A stretch of DNA of 64,000 nucleotides from NCBI RefSeq assembly GCF_000412695.1, contig NC_021499.1, positions 4,092,001 to 4,156,000 on the forward strand, given 5' to 3'. The position numbers and the translations under genes are program-made. The notes below the pieces were generated by a model. It saw only the letters and a program-made list of their open reading frames with translations, ran no database searches and was not told the DNA's origin. Numbering within the stretch: the first letter of the stretch is position 1; every line of letters starts with the position of its first letter. Source of the DNA: Pseudomonas resinovorans NBRC 106553 (GTDB taxonomy: Bacteria; Pseudomonadota; Gammaproteobacteria; Pseudomonadales; Pseudomonadaceae). Below, one piece after another: positions 8,419 to 17,870 of the stretch.

Positions 8419-9279
8419 TCAATCGTTGCTCGGCTTGTTCACCGCATGCAGCACGTACTGCGGCAGGGCGAAGGCGCCGACATGGACTTCCGGGTTGTAG
8501 TAACGGGTCACGATGCTGCTGCCGGCGTAACGCTGGCGCAGGGTTTCCAGCGGTAGTTTGCGCATCTCGGGGTCGGTTGCGCCCCAGGCGAAGGTCATGG
8601 AACCGCCGATATAGGTCGGTACCGCCGCCTGATAGAAGTGCCAGTCGGCGAACAGGCCGTTCATGCGGCTGGCGGTGTTCTGCACCTCGCCCAGCTGCAT
8701 GAAGGGGGTGCCGTTCTGGGTCACCAGCACGCCGCCGTCATTCAGGCAGCGGCGGCAGGCCTGGTAGAAGTTCTCGGAGAACAGCACCTCGCCCGGACCG
8801 ATGGGGTCGGTGGAGTCGGAGATGATGACGTCGAACTTATCAAGGGTGGTGGCGACGAAGCGCATGCCGTCGTCGACCACCAGGTTCAGGCGCGGATCTT
8901 CATAGGCGCCCTTGGAGTGGTTCGGCAGGAATTCCTTGCACATATCCACCACGGTGCCGTCGATCTCGACCATGGTGATGCGCTCGATATCGCGGTGCTT
9001 GCACACTTCGCGCAGCATGCCGCCGTCACCGCCGCCGATGATCAGCACGCTCTTCACCGCGCCGTGGGCGAGGATCGGCACGTGGGTGAGCATCTCGTGG
9101 TAGATGAACTCATCCGCCTCGGTGGTCTGGATCACGCCGTCCAGGGCCATGACGCGGCCCATGCGCGCGTTCTCGAAAATCACCAGGTGCTGGTGCTCGG
9201 TGCGCACTTCGTGCAGCAGCTTGTCCATGCGGAAACGCTGGCCGTAACCGTCGTAGAGAGTTTCCTGATAGTCGCTCAT
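8419..9279 (-). CDS. speE: Polyamine aminopropyltransferase (spermidine synthase) SpeE
   Basis: Transfers the aminopropyl group of decarboxylated S-adenosylmethionine to putrescine, giving spermidine and methylthioadenosine. The 286-residue protein has the Rossmann-type methyltransferase fold with [11 protein letters not shown] for cofactor binding and the catalytic-loop signature [13 protein letters not shown]. The frame runs upstream to 9342, but the ATG at 9279 has GGGAGA about 6 nt before it and gives the family N-terminus [14 protein letters not shown]. Methylthioadenosine released here is the substrate of methionine salvage, whose later genes (mtnBCD) lie 2.3 kb away. Confidence 0.95.
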   Translation of the reverse strand: MSDYQETLYDGYGQRFRMDKLLHEVRTEHQHLVIFENARMGRVMALDGVIQTTEADEFIYHEMLTHVPILAHGAVKSVLIIGGGDGGMLREVCKHRDIERITMVEIDGTVVDMCKEFLPNHSKGAYEDPRLNLVVDDGMRFVATTLDKFDVIISDSTDPIGPGEVLFSENFYQACRRCLNDGGVLVTQNGTPFMQLGEVQNTASRMNGLFADWHFYQAAVPTYIGGSMTFAWGATDPEMRKLPLETLRQRYAGSSIVTRYYNPEVHVGAFALPQYVLHAVNKPSND

Positions 9280-9503
9280 GGGTTGTCTCCCTTGCTGGCT
9301 GTAGTGGCGGACGGTGCCTGTCCTGATCGGAGGCCGCCCCATGAAAAGGCGCGCATTCTACGATGGCTTCGATGTCAGGTCGAACCGCGGCCGGAGAATT
9401 TGAAAGTCAGTTTTGCAGAGACGGCGGCGCGCCGAGAGAATATCGTCGCACCATCAGCGCTATCGCTTCCCTTCACCTGATTCCCGCGAGCCCACGTAAG
9501 TCC

Positions 9504-10364
9504 ATGCGCCTTGAGTATTTCGAGCCCTGGAGCTGGCAGCAGTTCCAACAACATTTCGCCCTGCGGCGCCTGCCCGGCGTCGAGCAACTGACGGCCGACA
9601 GCTACTGCCGCAGCTTCCGCCTGGGCGAGCGCAACGGCTGGTTCCGCCTGCGCCCGCTGGCCGGCGCCCTGGAGCTGGAGCTGAGCCCCGCGGTCCGCGA
9701 CCTGGAGGCGCAACTGGCGCCGCGCATCCGCCGCATGTTCGACCTGGACAGCGATCCCGCCGCCATCGCCCTGCACCTGGGCCGCGACCCGCTGCTGCAG
9801 GATCTCCTGGCGCGCTATCCGGGCCTGCGCCTGCCAGTGGCCTTCGATCCCTTCGAGCAGGGCGTGCGCACCATCATCGGCCAGCAGGTCACGGTGAAGG
9901 CGGCCGTGACCATCGCCGGGCGCCTGGTGGAACGACTCGGCGACCCTCTGGAGAACGCCCCGGAGGGCGGCCCACAGCGGCTCTTCCCTACCCCGCAGGC
10001 CATAGCCGAGGACCCGCTGCCCGGTATCGGCATGCCCGGCAAGCGTGTCGACACCTTGCGCCGTTTCGCCCAGGCGGTGGCCGACGGCAGTCTGGAACTG
10101 AACCTGGCGGCCGGCGTCGAAGCCCTCATCGAACGTCTCTGCGCCCTGCCCGGCATCGGCCGCTGGACCGCCGAGTACATCGCCTTGCGCGCCTTCGGCC
10201 AGCCGGATGCCTTCCCCACCGCCGATCTCGGCCTGCTCAAGTCACCGCTCTGGGGGCCGGACGGCATCAGCGCGCGGGAACTGGCCAAGCGCGCCGAACA
10301 ATGGCGGCCCTGGCGCGCCTACGCCGCCGTCTACCTGTGGCAGAGCTACGCAGAGGACAACTGA
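9504..10364 (+). CDS. alkA: DNA-3-methyladenine glycosylase II (AlkA family)
   Basis: Base-excision repair enzyme removing alkylated bases such as 3-methyladenine. The 286-residue protein has the AlkA N-terminal domain (from about residue 10) and the helix-hairpin-helix at about 214-230 (LPGIGRWTAEYI). The catalytic Asp is Asp241 in PTADLGLL. The open frame starts at 9363, but 9504 is preferred because it matches the start of the AlkA domain. It is followed after 1 nt by the methyltransferase gene, forming an alkylation-repair pair. No Ada-type regulator is fused or adjacent. Confidence 0.9.
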   Translation: MRLEYFEPWSWQQFQQHFALRRLPGVEQLTADSYCRSFRLGERNGWFRLRPLAGALELELSPAVRDLEAQLAPRIRRMFDLDSDPAAIALHLGRDPLLQDLLARYPGLRLPVAFDPFEQGVRTIIGQQVTVKAAVTIAGRLVERLGDPLENAPEGGPQRLFPTPQAIAEDPLPGIGMPGKRVDTLRRFAQAVADGSLELNLAAGVEALIERLCALPGIGRWTAEYIALRAFGQPDAFPTADLGLLKSPLWGPDGISARELAKRAEQWRPWRAYAAVYLWQSYAEDN

Positions 10365-10365
10365 C

Positions 10366-10866
10366 ATGTACTTCCGCTTCCATGACAGCCCCACCGGCCC
10401 GCTGTTGCTCGCCGGCGACGCCGCCGGCCTGCAGATGCTCTACATGGACACCGAGCGACGCGGCTACCCGAACGCCGACTGGCAGCCGGCAACCCGTCAG
10501 TTCGACGAAGCCTGCCGGCAACTGGACCGCTACTTCGCCGGCAAGCTCAAGCGCTTCGACCTGCTTCTCGCCCCTCACGGCACACCTTTCCAGCAGCAGG
10601 TCTGGCAGGCCCTGCTGCAAATCCCCTTCGGACGCACCACCAGCTACAGCGAGCTGGCGGAAAGCATCGGCAAGCCGAAAGCGGTCCGCGCCGTGGGCAC
10701 CGCCAACGGCGCCAACCCGATCTCCATCATCATTCCCTGTCACCGGGTAATCGGCCGCGACGGCAGCCTCACCGGCTATGCCGGCGGACTGCCGCGCAAG
10801 GCACTGCTGCTGAAGCTCGAAGGGGTGAACCTGCAGCCCGTGCAGGACCAGTTGCTGCTGATCTGA
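10366..10866 (+). CDS. ogt: Methylated-DNA--protein-cysteine methyltransferase (Ogt type)
   Basis: Suicide enzyme that repairs O6-methylguanine by moving the methyl group to its own cysteine. The 166-residue protein has the PCHRV active site with Cys125 (IIIPCHRVIG) and the preceding helix-turn-helix segment with FGRTTSYSELA. It lacks the Ada N-terminal zinc domain, so it is of the Ogt class. Its ATG begins 1 nt after the alkA stop, which implies translation coupling. Confidence 0.93.
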   Translation: MYFRFHDSPTGPLLLAGDAAGLQMLYMDTERRGYPNADWQPATRQFDEACRQLDRYFAGKLKRFDLLLAPHGTPFQQQVWQALLQIPFGRTTSYSELAESIGKPKAVRAVGTANGANPISIIIPCHRVIGRDGSLTGYAGGLPRKALLLKLEGVNLQPVQDQLLLI

Positions 10867-10881
10867 AGGAGGCCCGCTCGT

Positions 10882-11439
10882 TCAGGGCGGCGCGATATGA
10901 GCAAGGACCTTCGGCGGATCGGCCAGGGGGAGTTCGATGATCAGCCCCTCGCCGTTCTTCGGCGAGATTCCCGTCAGGGCCTTGATATTGACCTGGTGGC
11001 TGACCATGACCACCGGGCGGTCCTTGGGCACCTTGTCGATGGCCTTGCGCAACTCCACCGTCTGCGCGGCCTGGCTTTCGGGGTCGCTGAAAAAGGAGTC
11101 CAGCGCGGAGAGGGTTTCCACCGCCCCCAGGCCCATTTCCTGGGCGGTGTCCTGGGCCCGGCACCAGTTGCTGGTGTAGAGACGCGGTTTCTCCACCTTG
11201 CGCCCCGTCAGCAGCCGCCCCCAGCGCTTGGCTTCCTGGCGCCCCTTGTCGCTGAGGTTGCGCTGGGTACTGCAATCGCCCAGGCGAAAACCTTCCGGGT
11301 CGCCGGTGCCGGGGGCCGTGGTATGGCGCAGCAGGAGAAAGGCCTTGCCCTCGCGCAGGGCCTGCCAGGCCGACTTCTGGTCGGCTACCGCCGGCAACGC
11401 CAACAGCGCGAGCAACATCAAGACAATGAAGCGGGTCAT
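10882..11439 (-). CDS. Periplasmic histidine phosphatase family protein
   Basis: A 185-residue protein with an N-terminal signal peptide (about 1-19, ending ALPAVADQ) and a histidine phosphatase (phosphoglycerate mutase-like) domain. The phosphate-accepting His39 lies in LLLRHTTAPG, and a second His is in VVMVSHQVN. The frame runs upstream to 11553, but the ATG at 11439 gives the signal peptide. The protein is near the small size limit of the family and the substrate cannot be inferred. It converges with the ogt gene 15 nt away. Confidence 0.8.
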   Translation of the reverse strand: MTRFIVLMLLALLALPAVADQKSAWQALREGKAFLLLRHTTAPGTGDPEGFRLGDCSTQRNLSDKGRQEAKRWGRLLTGRKVEKPRLYTSNWCRAQDTAQEMGLGAVETLSALDSFFSDPESQAAQTVELRKAIDKVPKDRPVVMVSHQVNIKALTGISPKNGEGLIIELPLADPPKVLAHIAPP

Positions 11440-11615
11440 GGCCGGATAGTCGCGCTGGACGACCGGCCGCAAGGTGCCCTGTACAGACCCGGACGGGCCG
11501 TGACGACGCAGAGGCAGGAACCCATGGGGACGCTCCCGGATGGTTGCAGTCACCCCAAGGATAGATCGGCCGACAGAAGCCTTCCTCGCGCTCCGTCAGA
11601 CGATTGCTGCGCGAA

Positions 11616-12299
11616 TCAGATCCGCGTCAGATCGATAACCGCGAAACTGGCCACGGTCTGGTGATCGCCCAACTCGCCGCCCTCGCGGGCCAGGCCGATG
11701 GTCTGCATGCCGGCGTCGCGCGCGGCGTCCAGTTCCTGGACCACGTCCGAGAGGAACAGGATCTCGTCGCCCAGCAGGCCGATGGCGGCGGCGATGCCCC
11801 GGTAGGAGTCCGCCTCGCGCTTGGGGCCGGAGGTGGTATCGAAGTAGCCGGCGAACAACGGCGTCAGGTCACCGGCCTCGGAGCAACCGAAAATCAGCTT
11901 CTGCGCCTGGATGGAGCCCGAGGAATAGACGTAGAGGTGGTATCCCTGCTCGCTCCAGCGGCGCAGGGCTTCCACCGCGTCCGGGTAGACATGGCCCTTG
12001 AGCTGGCCGGCGTTGTAGCCCTGCTCCCAGACCATGCCCTGCAACGCCTTGAGCGGCGTGGCCTTGCGGTCTTCGGCGATCCACCCGAGGAGAATCTCCA
12101 CCACCCGCTCGACGCTGGCGCCGGCCTCGCCGCTTTCAGCACGCACCGCCTCGATCTGCTGCGCCACCGCAGGCTCGTCGGCGCGGGTCAGCACGAACTC
12201 CGGCAGGTAGCGGGTGGCGAAGGGGAAGAGCACGTCGAAGACGAAGCTCACCGCGCTGGTGGTGCCTTCGATATCGGTGAGGATGGCCTTGATGGGCAT
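11616..12299 (-). CDS. mtnC: Enolase-phosphatase E1 MtnC
   Basis: HAD-superfamily enzyme of methionine salvage that enolises and dephosphorylates 2,3-diketo-5-methylthiopentyl-1-phosphate to acireductone. The 227-residue protein begins [15 protein letters not shown] with the nucleophile Asp9. [14 protein letters not shown] gives HAD motif II, and the C-terminal acidic motif is [12 protein letters not shown]. It is the last gene of the aroC-MFS-mtnB-mtnD-mtnC run, 60 nt after mtnD. Confidence 0.95.
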   Translation of the reverse strand: MPIKAILTDIEGTTSAVSFVFDVLFPFATRYLPEFVLTRADEPAVAQQIEAVRAESGEAGASVERVVEILLGWIAEDRKATPLKALQGMVWEQGYNAGQLKGHVYPDAVEALRRWSEQGYHLYVYSSGSIQAQKLIFGCSEAGDLTPLFAGYFDTTSGPKREADSYRGIAAAIGLLGDEILFLSDVVQELDAARDAGMQTIGLAREGGELGDHQTVASFAVIDLTRI

Positions 12300-12359
12300 G
12301 GGGAACTCCGGTGAATCAGACGGATGCGCGGGGCCCGGGCCCCGCGCGGTGGTGCGGGC

Positions 12360-12905
12360 TCAGTCTTCCAGCCGGGGGAAGCTTTTCGCGATCTCGTCGC
12401 CGGTGAACTGGGCGACCCAGCCTTCCGGGTTGTTGAACAGGCGGATGGCGACGAAGTGCGGGCGCTCGCCCATGTCGAACCAGTGGCGCGTGCCGGCCGG
12501 CACCGAAATCAGGTCGTTCTTCTCGCACAGCACGGCGTAGACGTAGTCGTCGATATGCAGGGTGAAGAGGCCACGGCCGGCGACGAAGAAGCGCACCTCG
12601 TCCTCGCCATGGCGATGCTCGTCGAGGAACTTGGCGCGCAATTCGGCCTTCTGCGGGTGGTCGCTATCGAGGCTGACCACGTCCACGGTGACGTAGCCCT
12701 GCTCCTGCTTCAGCCGGTCGATCTGCGTGCGGTAGGCGGCCAGCACTTCGTCCTGGCTGGCGCCGGGTGCAATGGCGGCGCTGGCTTCCCAGCGTTCGAA
12801 GCGCACGCCGACGGACGCCAGGGTGGAGGCGATGTCATCCAGGTGGGTCAGGACCTTGTTCGGCAGGTCGGGGCTGGATTCGTGGTAGACGGTCAGGCTG
12901 CTCAT
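12360..12905 (-). CDS. mtnD: Acireductone dioxygenase MtnD
   Basis: Oxidises acireductone; the Fe form gives 2-keto-4-methylthiobutyrate and formate for methionine salvage. The 181-residue cupin has the metal ligands His97, His99, Glu103 (DEHRHGEDE) and His141 (GTRHWFDMG). It lies between mtnB (88 nt upstream) and mtnC (60 nt downstream) on the same strand. Confidence 0.96.
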   Translation of the reverse strand: MSSLTVYHESSPDLPNKVLTHLDDIASTLASVGVRFERWEASAAIAPGASQDEVLAAYRTQIDRLKQEQGYVTVDVVSLDSDHPQKAELRAKFLDEHRHGEDEVRFFVAGRGLFTLHIDDYVYAVLCEKNDLISVPAGTRHWFDMGERPHFVAIRLFNNPEGWVAQFTGDEIAKSFPRLED

Positions 12906-12993
12906 CGGGGTACTCCTTGCGAGGCCTCCTCCCGGCTCTGGGGCGGGTCGGAGGCGCCGGAATTCAGTCAGGCATCTTCGTGTGAAGGAAGCG

Positions 12994-13608
12994 TCAACGC
13001 TGGGTGATCGAGAGCATCTTCAGCTCGCACTCGAAGAGAAACTCGAAGGCTTCGACCTGGCGCAGGGCATCGCTCATGCGCGGCCCCCAAGTATAGAGGC
13101 CGTGGCCACGGATCAGGTAACCCACGCAGTCGGGGTGCTCGTCCAGCCAGGGTTGCACCTTGGCGGCCAGGCGGGCGATGTCCTGGTCGTTGTCGAAGAT
13201 CGGCACCAGCACCTGGGATTCATGGGTGCTGACACCGCTGAAGGCCTTCTGCAGTTCGTAGTCGGCGAACACCAGGGAATCGGCCAGGGTCAGGCGCGAG
13301 AGCACGGTGGCGTTCACCGAGTGGGTGTGCAGCACCGCACCGATTTCCGGCTTCCAGCGGTACAGCTGGGTGTGCAGCAGGGTTTCCGCCGAGGGCTTCT
13401 TGCCCGGCTCCAGGCTGTTGCCGTCCAGGTCGGTGGCCAGCACATCGTCCGGGCCGAGCTGGCCCTTGTGCTTGCCGGAAACGGTGAGCAGCGCCTGGTC
13501 GGCCGACAGGCGCGTCGAGTAGTTGCTGCTGGTGGCCGGGGACCAGCCGCGACCATAAAGGAAGCGTCCTGCTTCGATGATTTCCTGGGCGAGTTGTTGG
13601 CGATTCAT
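12994..13608 (-). CDS. mtnB: Methylthioribulose-1-phosphate dehydratase MtnB
   Basis: Class II aldolase-fold zinc enzyme that dehydrates 5-methylthioribulose-1-phosphate. The 204-residue protein has the zinc ligands of HTHS (GAVLHTHSVNAT), a further His in IRGHGLYTWG, and the family N-terminus with GRFLYGRGWSPATSSNYS. Its ATG overlaps the MFS gene stop by 4 nt, which ties the transporter to methionine salvage by expression. MtnA and MtnP are not in this window. Confidence 0.95.
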   Translation of the reverse strand: MNRQQLAQEIIEAGRFLYGRGWSPATSSNYSTRLSADQALLTVSGKHKGQLGPDDVLATDLDGNSLEPGKKPSAETLLHTQLYRWKPEIGAVLHTHSVNATVLSRLTLADSLVFADYELQKAFSGVSTHESQVLVPIFDNDQDIARLAAKVQPWLDEHPDCVGYLIRGHGLYTWGPRMSDALRQVEAFEFLFECELKMLSITQR

Positions 13609-14765
13609 GCCCGCTCCTCTTGCAATCGGGTGGCAATGATAATGGCTGCGGCGAGTGCCGCGAGACTGGCGATGCCGTAGGTCCAGACCGGCCCCAGGGT
13701 GCTCCAGCTGTAACCGGAGTAGAGCGCACCGAGGGCGCCGCCGGTACCGGCCAGGGCGGCGTAGAGCGCCTGGCTCTGGCCCTGCTGGCGGGGTCCGAAG
13801 CGACGTTGCACGAAATGGATGGCGGCCGCGTGAAAGCTGCCGAAGGTCGCCGCGTGCAGCAACTGGGCGAACAGCAGCACCGGCAGCTGGTCAGCGAAGT
13901 TGCCCAGCAGCAGCCAGCGCAGCGCGGCGATCAGGAAGCTGGCCAGCAGCACCACGCGCACCGAGTAGCGCGTCAGGATGCGCGCCATCACCAGGAACAG
14001 CAGCACTTCGGCCACCACCCCCAGCGCCCACAGTTGGCCGATCAGGCTGCGCGAATAGCCGAGGGACTCCAGGTAGATGGTCTGGAAGCTGTAGTAGGGC
14101 CCGTGGGACAACTGCATCAACCCCACGCACAAATAGAAGGCAAGCACGCCCGGCTGACGCAGCTGGGCGAGGAAGCCGCCTTGATCCGAAATGTCCGGCC
14201 GCGCCTGGGGTATGGCGTTGGGCACCCAGAAGCTGCTGAGGACGATGCCCGCCATGATGAACACCAGCGCCCAGGGGTAGAGGTCCAGGCTGAACGCCTC
14301 GAACAGCACGCCCAGGCCGATCACCGTGAGGATGAAACCGATGGAACCCCAGAGCCGCACCTGGCTGTAGCGCGCCGCCTGGTCCTTGAGGTGGGCCAGG
14401 GTGATCACCTCGAACTGCGGCAGCACCGCATGCCAGAAGAACGCGTGCAGGGCCATGATCAACGCCAGCCAGGCATAGCTGTGGCTGACGAAGATCAGCG
14501 AGAAGGTGACCAGGGTGCAGAAGGCGCCGAAGCGCACGATATCCAGGCGCCGGCCGCTGCGGTCCCCCAGCCAGCCCCAGAGGTTGGGCGCCACGCAGCG
14601 CATCAGCATGGGAATGGCCAGCAGCTCGCCGATGCGCGCACTGGAGAAGCCCAGGTGCGCGAAGTACAGGCCGAGGAAAGGCGCCGTGGCGCCCAACAGG
14701 GAGAAGTAGAAGAGGTAGAAGCTCGACAGCCGCCAATAGGGCAGCGCGTTCGCGCCTCCGGTCAC
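13605..14765 (-). CDS. MFS transporter, phenylpropionate permease-like family
   Basis: A 386-residue integral membrane protein with about 12 hydrophobic segments and an MFS loop signature ([15 protein letters not shown], about residues 58-72). It resembles the 3-phenylpropionate/HcaT branch of MFS permeases. It overlaps aroC upstream (4 nt) and mtnB downstream (4 nt), so it is translated between an aromatic-biosynthesis gene and a methionine-salvage gene. The substrate is unknown; a methylthio-sugar or an aromatic acid would fit the context. Confidence 0.85.
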   Translation of the reverse strand: MTGGANALPYWRLSSFYLFYFSLLGATAPFLGLYFAHLGFSSARIGELLAIPMLMRCVAPNLWGWLGDRSGRRLDIVRFGAFCTLVTFSLIFVSHSYAWLALIMALHAFFWHAVLPQFEVITLAHLKDQAARYSQVRLWGSIGFILTVIGLGVLFEAFSLDLYPWALVFIMAGIVLSSFWVPNAIPQARPDISDQGGFLAQLRQPGVLAFYLCVGLMQLSHGPYYSFQTIYLESLGYSRSLIGQLWALGVVAEVLLFLVMARILTRYSVRVVLLASFLIAALRWLLLGNFADQLPVLLFAQLLHAATFGSFHAAAIHFVQRRFGPRQQGQSQALYAALAGTGGALGALYSGYSWSTLGPVWTYGIASLAALAAAIIIATRLQEERA

Positions 14766-15853
14766 AGCTGGCCGAGCACCGGGGTATCGACCCGCACGTC
14801 GGCGTTCTGCGCGCGATGGCGCAGCAGGTGGTCCATCAGCACGATGGCCATCATGGCTTCGGCTATGGGCGTGGCGCGGATACCCACGCAGGGGTCGTGG
14901 CGGCCCTTGGTGATCACGTCCACCGGATTGCCCTGGACATCGATGGAGCGGCCCGGGGTGGTGATGCTGGAAGTGGGTTTGAGCGCCAGGTTGGCGATGA
15001 TCGGCTGGCCCGAGGAAATGCCGCCAAGAATGCCGCCGGCGTTGTTGGACAGGAAGCCTTCCGGGGTCAGCTCGTCGCGATGCTCGGTGCCACGCTGGGC
15101 CACGCTGTCGAAGCCGGCGCCGATCTCCACGCCCTTCACCGCGTTGATGCTCATCAGCGCATGGGCCAGTTCGGCGTCCAGGCGGTCGAAGATCGGCTCG
15201 CCCAGGCCCGGCGGCACGCCTTCGGCGACCACGGTGATCTTGGCGCCCACGGAATCCTGGTCGCGACGCAGCTGGTCCATGTAGGCCTCCAGCTCCGGCA
15301 CCTTGTCCGGGTCAGGGCTGAAGAAGGCGTTCTGCTCCACCGAATCCCAGGTCTTGAAGGGGATCTCGATGGGGCCGAGCTGGCTCATGTAGCCACGCAC
15401 GGTGATGCCCTGGGTGGCCAGGAACTTCTTGGCGATGGCGCCAGCGGCGACGCGCATGGCGGTTTCCCGCGCCGAGGAACGGCCGCCGCCACGGTAATCG
15501 CGGATGCCGTACTTGTGGTGGTAGGTGTAGTCGGCGTGGGCCGGGCGGAACAGGTCCTTGATCGCCGAGTAGTCCTTGGACTTCTGGTCGGTGTTGCGGA
15601 TCAACAGGCCGATGGCGCAACCGGTGGTCTTGCCTTCGAACACGCCGGAGAGGATTTCCACCTCGTCGGCTTCCTGGCGCTGGGTGGTGTGGCGGCTGGT
15701 GCCCGGCTTGCGGCGGTCCAGGTCACGCTGCAGGTCCTCCAGCGACAGTTCCAGCCCCGGCGGGCAGCCGTCGACTATGGCGACCAGCGCCGGACCATGG
15801 CTTTCGCCAGCGGTGGTGACGGTGAACAGCTTGCCGTAGGTGTTGCCGGACAT
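14762..15853 (-). CDS. aroC: Chorismate synthase AroC
   Basis: Converts 5-enolpyruvylshikimate-3-phosphate to chorismate with reduced FMN, the last common step of aromatic biosynthesis. The 363-residue protein has the family signatures [18 protein letters not shown] near the N-terminus, [11 protein letters not shown] near 130 and a C-terminal [10 protein letters not shown]. The open frame runs upstream to 16249; the ATG at 15853 gives the conserved start [10 protein letters not shown]. It is the first gene of the run that continues into the MFS transporter and mtnBDC. Confidence 0.97.
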   Translation of the reverse strand: MSGNTYGKLFTVTTAGESHGPALVAIVDGCPPGLELSLEDLQRDLDRRKPGTSRHTTQRQEADEVEILSGVFEGKTTGCAIGLLIRNTDQKSKDYSAIKDLFRPAHADYTYHHKYGIRDYRGGGRSSARETAMRVAAGAIAKKFLATQGITVRGYMSQLGPIEIPFKTWDSVEQNAFFSPDPDKVPELEAYMDQLRRDQDSVGAKITVVAEGVPPGLGEPIFDRLDAELAHALMSINAVKGVEIGAGFDSVAQRGTEHRDELTPEGFLSNNAGGILGGISSGQPIIANLALKPTSSITTPGRSIDVQGNPVDVITKGRHDPCVGIRATPIAEAMMAIVLMDHLLRHRAQNADVRVDTPVLGQL

Positions 15854-15983
15854 GCACAGTGCTCCGCAGAAATGGGCCTCGATCGAAGGTCGAGCAGTAT
15901 ACCCGCGGCGTCCGGCCAGTTCACCCCTCGAACCTTGTCGCGCCGGTCGCGTCAAACCCGAAGTCATCGATATCGAACTTCCC

Positions 15984-16964
15984 ATGCTGCGAATCTTCCT
16001 CCTGCTTCTCCCCCTCCTCGCCGGCCTCGCCCAGGCCGCGCCGCAAAGCGTGTTGCAACGGCCCATCGAGCTGGACACCGGCAACGGTGTGCTGCAGGGC
16101 ACCCTGCTGCGGCCGAAGACCGAGCAAGCCGTGCCGGTGGCGCTGATCATCGCCGGCTCCGGCCCCACCGACCGCGACGGCAACAACCCCCAGGGCGGAC
16201 GCAACGACAGCCTGAAGAAGCTCGCCCAGTTGCTCGCCCGCAACGGCATCGCCAGCGTGCGCTACGACAAGCGCGGCGTCGCCGCCAGCTACCCCGCCGG
16301 CGCGGACGAGCGCCAGCTCAGCATCGAGCTCTATGCAGCCGACGCCGCCGCCTGGGGCCAGCGCCTGAAGCACGACCCGCGTTTCTCCCAACTGATCCTC
16401 ATCGGCCACAGCGAAGGTGCGCTGGTCGCCGGCCTGGCCGCGGACGCCGCCGGCGCCGACGCGCTGGTCAGCATCGCCGGCAGCGCACGGCCCATCGACC
16501 AGCTGCTGAGCGCCCAGTTGCAGAATCGCCTGCCGCCTCCGCTGCTGGCCCAGAGCGAAGCCCTGCTGAGCAGCCTGCGGGCGGGCCAGCAGGTGGCGCA
16601 GGTGCCCAAGGAGCTGGAGGTACTGTTCCGCCCCAGCGTGCAGCCCTACCTGATCTCCCTGTTCCGCCAGGACCCGGCAGAGGCCTTCGGCCGACTGCGG
16701 ATACCCGCGCTGATCCTGCAAGGCAGCCATGACATCCAGGTCAGCGTGGGCGACGCCAAACTGCTCAAGGCGGTCCGCCCCGACGCCCAGCTGACCATCA
16801 TCGATGGAATGAACCACATGCTGCGCATCGTCCCCATGGACATGGCGCAACAGCTGGACTCCTACCGCAACCCGCAGCTACCCCTGGCGCGGGAGCTGGG
16901 CGAGCGCCTGATCGCCTTCATCCGGGAACTGCCTGACTCCAGAAACGCGAAGCACAGCCGATAA
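15984..16964 (+). CDS. Secreted alpha/beta hydrolase
   Basis: A 326-residue protein with a signal peptide (about 1-18, [10 protein letters not shown]) and an alpha/beta hydrolase fold. The oxyanion region is [11 protein letters not shown], the nucleophile elbow is GHSEGA (Ser near 140), and a late Asp/His pair is seen in [10 protein letters not shown] and GMNHMLR. This fits the serine aminopeptidase/esterase-type hydrolases exported to the periplasm; the substrate is unknown. It diverges from aroC, and the ATG at 15984 is chosen because it begins the signal peptide. Confidence 0.8.
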   Translation: MLRIFLLLLPLLAGLAQAAPQSVLQRPIELDTGNGVLQGTLLRPKTEQAVPVALIIAGSGPTDRDGNNPQGGRNDSLKKLAQLLARNGIASVRYDKRGVAASYPAGADERQLSIELYAADAAAWGQRLKHDPRFSQLILIGHSEGALVAGLAADAAGADALVSIAGSARPIDQLLSAQLQNRLPPPLLAQSEALLSSLRAGQQVAQVPKELEVLFRPSVQPYLISLFRQDPAEAFGRLRIPALILQGSHDIQVSVGDAKLLKAVRPDAQLTIIDGMNHMLRIVPMDMAQQLDSYRNPQLPLARELGERLIAFIRELPDSRNAKHSR

Positions 16965-17071
16965 ATCCTCAGAATCTGTACGAAATGTCTCCGCACTAAG
17001 GTAGCTTTTCACACAGAAACTGAACGGACGTACTAGATCCGTCTTTGCCGGCTCCCACCAGGTACTTCCCG

Positions 17072-17857
17072 ATGACCGAAAGCCCAGCACCCGCTGAACC
17101 GCAGAGCGCCGACGAGGCCGAGCCCCAGCCTCATCCCTGGGCGGACCTGGCGGCCGAGACGTTCGAGTTGCTGCGTCTCGCCCCGCTGCCCATCGACCGC
17201 CACACCGGGTCGCGGCCGCTGCGTTTCGTCGAGTTGGGTCGGGTGGAACGCCACAGCAAGGAGCAGAGCCTGCTGCGCCTGAGTGTCGGCTTGCCCGGGC
17301 AGCGGGTGCACAAGGAACAGAATCTGCTGGAGGTCTGGGTCGACCACCGCAGCAAGGAAGTCCGTTTCGGCCCTGACGGCGGCCTCAGCCTGGAGCCGCT
17401 GAACCGGGGGCTGGGACGCTTTTTGCTGGCCCAGGGCATCGGTTGGGCCAAGCAACGCTGGGCGCACTATCGCGTCGAGGGTGGCGCCCTGCCGACCAGG
17501 GACGCCCTGGACAACGACCTGCGCCTGCGCCGCGACCATGTGCTGAAGGCCCAGGGGTTCACGGTGGAGTATCAGGACAACCTGCAGCTGAAGGCCAACT
17601 ATGGCGCCGGCCGGGTCAGCGAACTGCACGGCGACTGGCACCGCGAGAAGGTCCAGCCGGTCAGCCTGCAGGACGCCGCCGCGATGCTCGAGCAGGCCGA
17701 CCAGAACCTGCAGCGCCAGGAGGTGGAGATCCGCAAGCTGGAAGAGCGCATCGCCGTCTACAAGCGCGAGGACGGCGGGCTGCGCTTCACCATTACCTGC
17801 CTGGTGGCTTTCGCCGTGTTCCAGGCAGGCTTGCTGATCTGGATCACCACCCACTGA
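17072..17857 (+). CDS. Uncharacterised protein with coiled coil and C-terminal membrane anchor
   Basis: I do not recognise the family. The 261-residue protein has an acidic, proline-rich start (about 1-28). A soluble middle follows (about 30-190), with several strand-like stretches such as VDHRSKEVRFGPDGG. A predicted coiled coil spans about 202-235 (repeated Leu/Gln/Glu heptads), and one hydrophobic helix (about 240-257) is followed by only three residues. That makes it a tail-anchored protein with its bulk in the cytoplasm. A TTG at 17045 is in frame, but the ATG at 17072 is preferred. It sits between a hydrolase gene and convergent prmB. A protein occurs at this place in P. aeruginosa also, by memory of the gene order. 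Confidence 0.75.
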   Translation: MTESPAPAEPQSADEAEPQPHPWADLAAETFELLRLAPLPIDRHTGSRPLRFVELGRVERHSKEQSLLRLSVGLPGQRVHKEQNLLEVWVDHRSKEVRFGPDGGLSLEPLNRGLGRFLLAQGIGWAKQRWAHYRVEGGALPTRDALDNDLRLRRDHVLKAQGFTVEYQDNLQLKANYGAGRVSELHGDWHREKVQPVSLQDAAAMLEQADQNLQRQEVEIRKLEERIAVYKREDGGLRFTITCLVAFAVFQAGLLIWITTH

Positions 17858-17870
17858 CCCCTGGGGTCAG
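17854..17870. terminator. Palindrome over the convergent stops of the tail-anchored protein gene and prmB
   Basis: CTGACCCC and GGGGTCAG pair almost without a loop and overlap the stop codon at 17857 and that of prmB at 17867. There is no long T run, so use as a bidirectional terminator is only possible. Confidence 0.35.

Noticed and set aside
8113..8556. Open frames within the structured repeat copy A (also 21393-21777 and 52530-53128)
   Set aside because: The three copies keep stems and not a reading frame, and no frame has a ribosome site. Such frames are probably false small proteins.
13620..15284. A 554-codon plus-strand frame across the MFS gene and aroC
   Set aside because: It is a shadow of two certain minus-strand genes with biased composition.
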